NCBI GenBank assembly: GCA_017616575.1
Contig: JAFZXW010000227.1
Location: 1-6,324, forward strand
DNA: 6,324 nt
Direction of reading: 5' to 3'
Source: Candidatus Methanomethylophilaceae archaeon
GTDB lineage: Archaea > Thermoplasmatota > Thermoplasmata > Methanomassiliicoccales > Methanomethylophilaceae
Position 1 is the stretch's first letter, and the number at the start of each line of letters is the position of its first letter. The notes beneath the pieces are model-generated. The model had not been told where the DNA came from. It worked only from the letters and a program-made list of their open reading frames with translations, and searched no databases. Position numbers and translations under genes: made by a program. Below, one piece after another: positions 5,013 to 6,324 of this stretch.

Positions 5013-6324
5013 ATGGCCGCCGAAACCTCTTACGAGGGGCATCTCCCCTCGGATATCGATTTCGACGAGCTGTCGTACAGAATCACGTCCAGGAACGAGC
5101 ATCCGGTCGTCCAGTACGTCCGCGAGCTGCCCTTCGAGAGCGCCGTGTATCCTGCCAATATGTACCATGGATTATCCGATGGCGACGTCAGATTCAGGAA
5201 GGGCCTGATTACCTGGTGCCCTCCCGGCCATGATCCGGAGCGCCCGAAGAGGAAGGGGTGCGGGTTCATCAGGGAGAAAGAATCGGTCGGAGACGAGGGC
5301 ATACGCTACACCGCTTGCTCCGACGACAAGGCCCACTATGCGAGAGGCAGGAGGTCGCATTGCTGGTCCCTCCACTGCCCTGAGTGCATGAATGACGCCG
5401 CCCTCAGGGCAGGGACGAGGGTGGAGGAGCAATTGAACGCCTACCGCGTCCTCACGGAGAAACAGGGTGGTGATCCGGGGCCGCTGGGGCATTGGGTGAT
5501 ATCTCCCCCGCAGAAGAAGGCCAAAGAATGGGTTCAGACCATAGACGTGTTCAGTGCTCTTAGAAAGCACGTGGAAGGAAGCCTCCAGGACGTGGGAGCG
5601 AAGGCCGGATGCCTGGTCTTCCATCCCTGGAGGCAGACTTCTGACCTCTGGGAGTTCTCTCCGCATTTACATTCGATACTCTTCGGCTTCCTCGACACGG
5701 ACAGGTTCAGGCGCGAGAACCCGGGATGGGTCATCAAGAAGGTGCATGCGGGCGAGGAGGTCGAGTCAATCGGCCAGACAGCCGCATACCTCATGACGCA
5801 CATGGGCTTGGGCATGGTTGAAAGAGACCCCCTGGACGTGGACTACGACTATAGATTTCTGTGCCACATGTTCCCCGGTCTGAGCGACGACTGCAATAGA
5901 TTGGAGGACGACGAGCCCTTCAGGTTCTCGGAGCAGGACGAGTCCGAAGAGGCTGAAGGCCGTGGAAGGATGGCGGGAGATATATCTGGCATGGACTGGC
6001 TGGAGTTCGCCGCACGTCCTTTGAGCTATCCGACCAGGATGACTTATTTCGGCCTCGCCTCCCATAGGAATATACGCACCGTGGCCGTCGAGAAAGAATA
6101 CCGCACCCGTATGTGCAGGGAATGTGGCCGCCCGCTGAATATCTACGGTGGCATGTGCGACCACGAGGGTGAGCCTGCAAACTTCCTTTTCGAAAACAAC
6201 ATAAAGGCATTCAGGAAAGACTATAGTGCTGTCATTTCTGGAATGCAGAAACTTAATGAGGGGCTGAAGACAAACATCAAGCTTTCTTCCATATCTGCAA
6301 ATGTCTCCATGATCGTGTCCAAGG
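5013..6324 (+). CDS. HUH-superfamily rolling-circle replication initiator (Rep), partial at the right edge
   Basis: 437 residues are visible with no stop before the window ends. Known: Rep proteins of this kind nick one strand at an origin with a catalytic tyrosine, stay bound to the 5' end and start rolling-circle replication of plasmids or viruses. Seen: an N-terminal Cys/His-rich part including CWSLHCPEC (C117, C122, C125), probably metal-binding; HWVISPP at 160-166 (motif 1 region); FHPWR at 203-207; the HUH metal site as H218-L-H220 in SPHLHSILFG (about 5658-5687); the candidate nucleophile Y259 in AAYLMTHMGLG; an acidic stretch at about 297-315; and a second zinc-ribbon-like set C368, C371, C382, H384. 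The order and the HPWR/SPHLH pattern match the Rep proteins of haloarchaeal plasmids and viruses. ATG 5013 is the first start after the in-frame TGA 4983-4985 and has GGAG nine bases upstream. No separate helicase domain is visible. It probably forms the core of an integrated or free element with the two small upstream frames. Confidence 0.82.
   Translation, partial: MAAETSYEGHLPSDIDFDELSYRITSRNEHPVVQYVRELPFESAVYPANMYHGLSDGDVRFRKGLITWCPPGHDPERPKRKGCGFIREKESVGDEGIRYTACSDDKAHYARGRRSHCWSLHCPECMNDAALRAGTRVEEQLNAYRVLTEKQGGDPGPLGHWVISPPQKKAKEWVQTIDVFSALRKHVEGSLQDVGAKAGCLVFHPWRQTSDLWEFSPHLHSILFGFLDTDRFRRENPGWVIKKVHAGEEVESIGQTAAYLMTHMGLGMVERDPLDVDYDYRFLCHMFPGLSDDCNRLEDDEPFRFSEQDESEEAEGRGRMAGDISGMDWLEFAARPLSYPTRMTYFGLASHRNIRTVAVEKEYRTRMCRECGRPLNIYGGMCDHEGEPANFLFENNIKAFRKDYSAVISGMQKLNEGLKTNIKLSSISANVSMIVSK

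Noticed and set aside
5172..5666. Minus-strand frames opposite rep
   Set aside because: They are antisense to the Rep with its conserved HUH motifs and show no coherent domain or ribosome-binding site.

Overview
The window looks like accessory DNA from a moderately GC-rich archaeon. The signs are archaeal-type TATA boxes upstream of genes (TTTTATA at 2227-2233, TATATAT at 2162-2168, TATTAAA at 4971-4977), heavy use of AGG for arginine and ATA for isoleucine, one start best explained as leaderless, and a replication-initiator type best known from archaeal plasmids and viruses. A methanogen of the Methanomassiliicoccales/Thermoplasmata type would fit, but this is an inference from style. No marker gene here settles it.

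Layout. (1) Positions 1-510 hold the C-terminal part of an IS4-superfamily (IS1634-like) DDE transposase cut by the window edge, with the Y-(2)-R-(3)-E-(6)-K signature intact. (2) Positions 511-975 are gene-poor; their main feature is a 19-bp, 4-nt-loop hairpin at 682-723. (3) Positions 976-3861 hold two divergent genes: a multi-pass membrane acyltransferase (acyltransferase-3 family, minus strand) and an AMP-forming acyl-CoA synthetase (plus strand). They share a 144-bp promoter region with a TATA box for each direction. (4) Positions 3862-4516 have no intact gene. They contain a weakly open, stop-interrupted frame, some small hairpins and a structured stretch just before the next gene. (5) Positions 4517-6324 form a compact plus-strand cassette: a 132-aa protein of unknown function, a possible overlapping 43-codon micro-ORF, and a large HUH-superfamily rolling-circle replication initiator (Rep) that runs off the right edge.

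How the parts may work together. The cassette at the right looks like the replication module of an integrated plasmid or virus; the small upstream proteins may be accessory or control factors. The acyltransferase and acyl-CoA ligase could form a small acylation unit, in which the ligase activates a carboxylic acid as a CoA thioester and the membrane enzyme transfers an acyl group to a glycan or lipid headgroup. The transposase fragment, degraded frame and Rep cassette together suggest a region of repeated insertion and decay.
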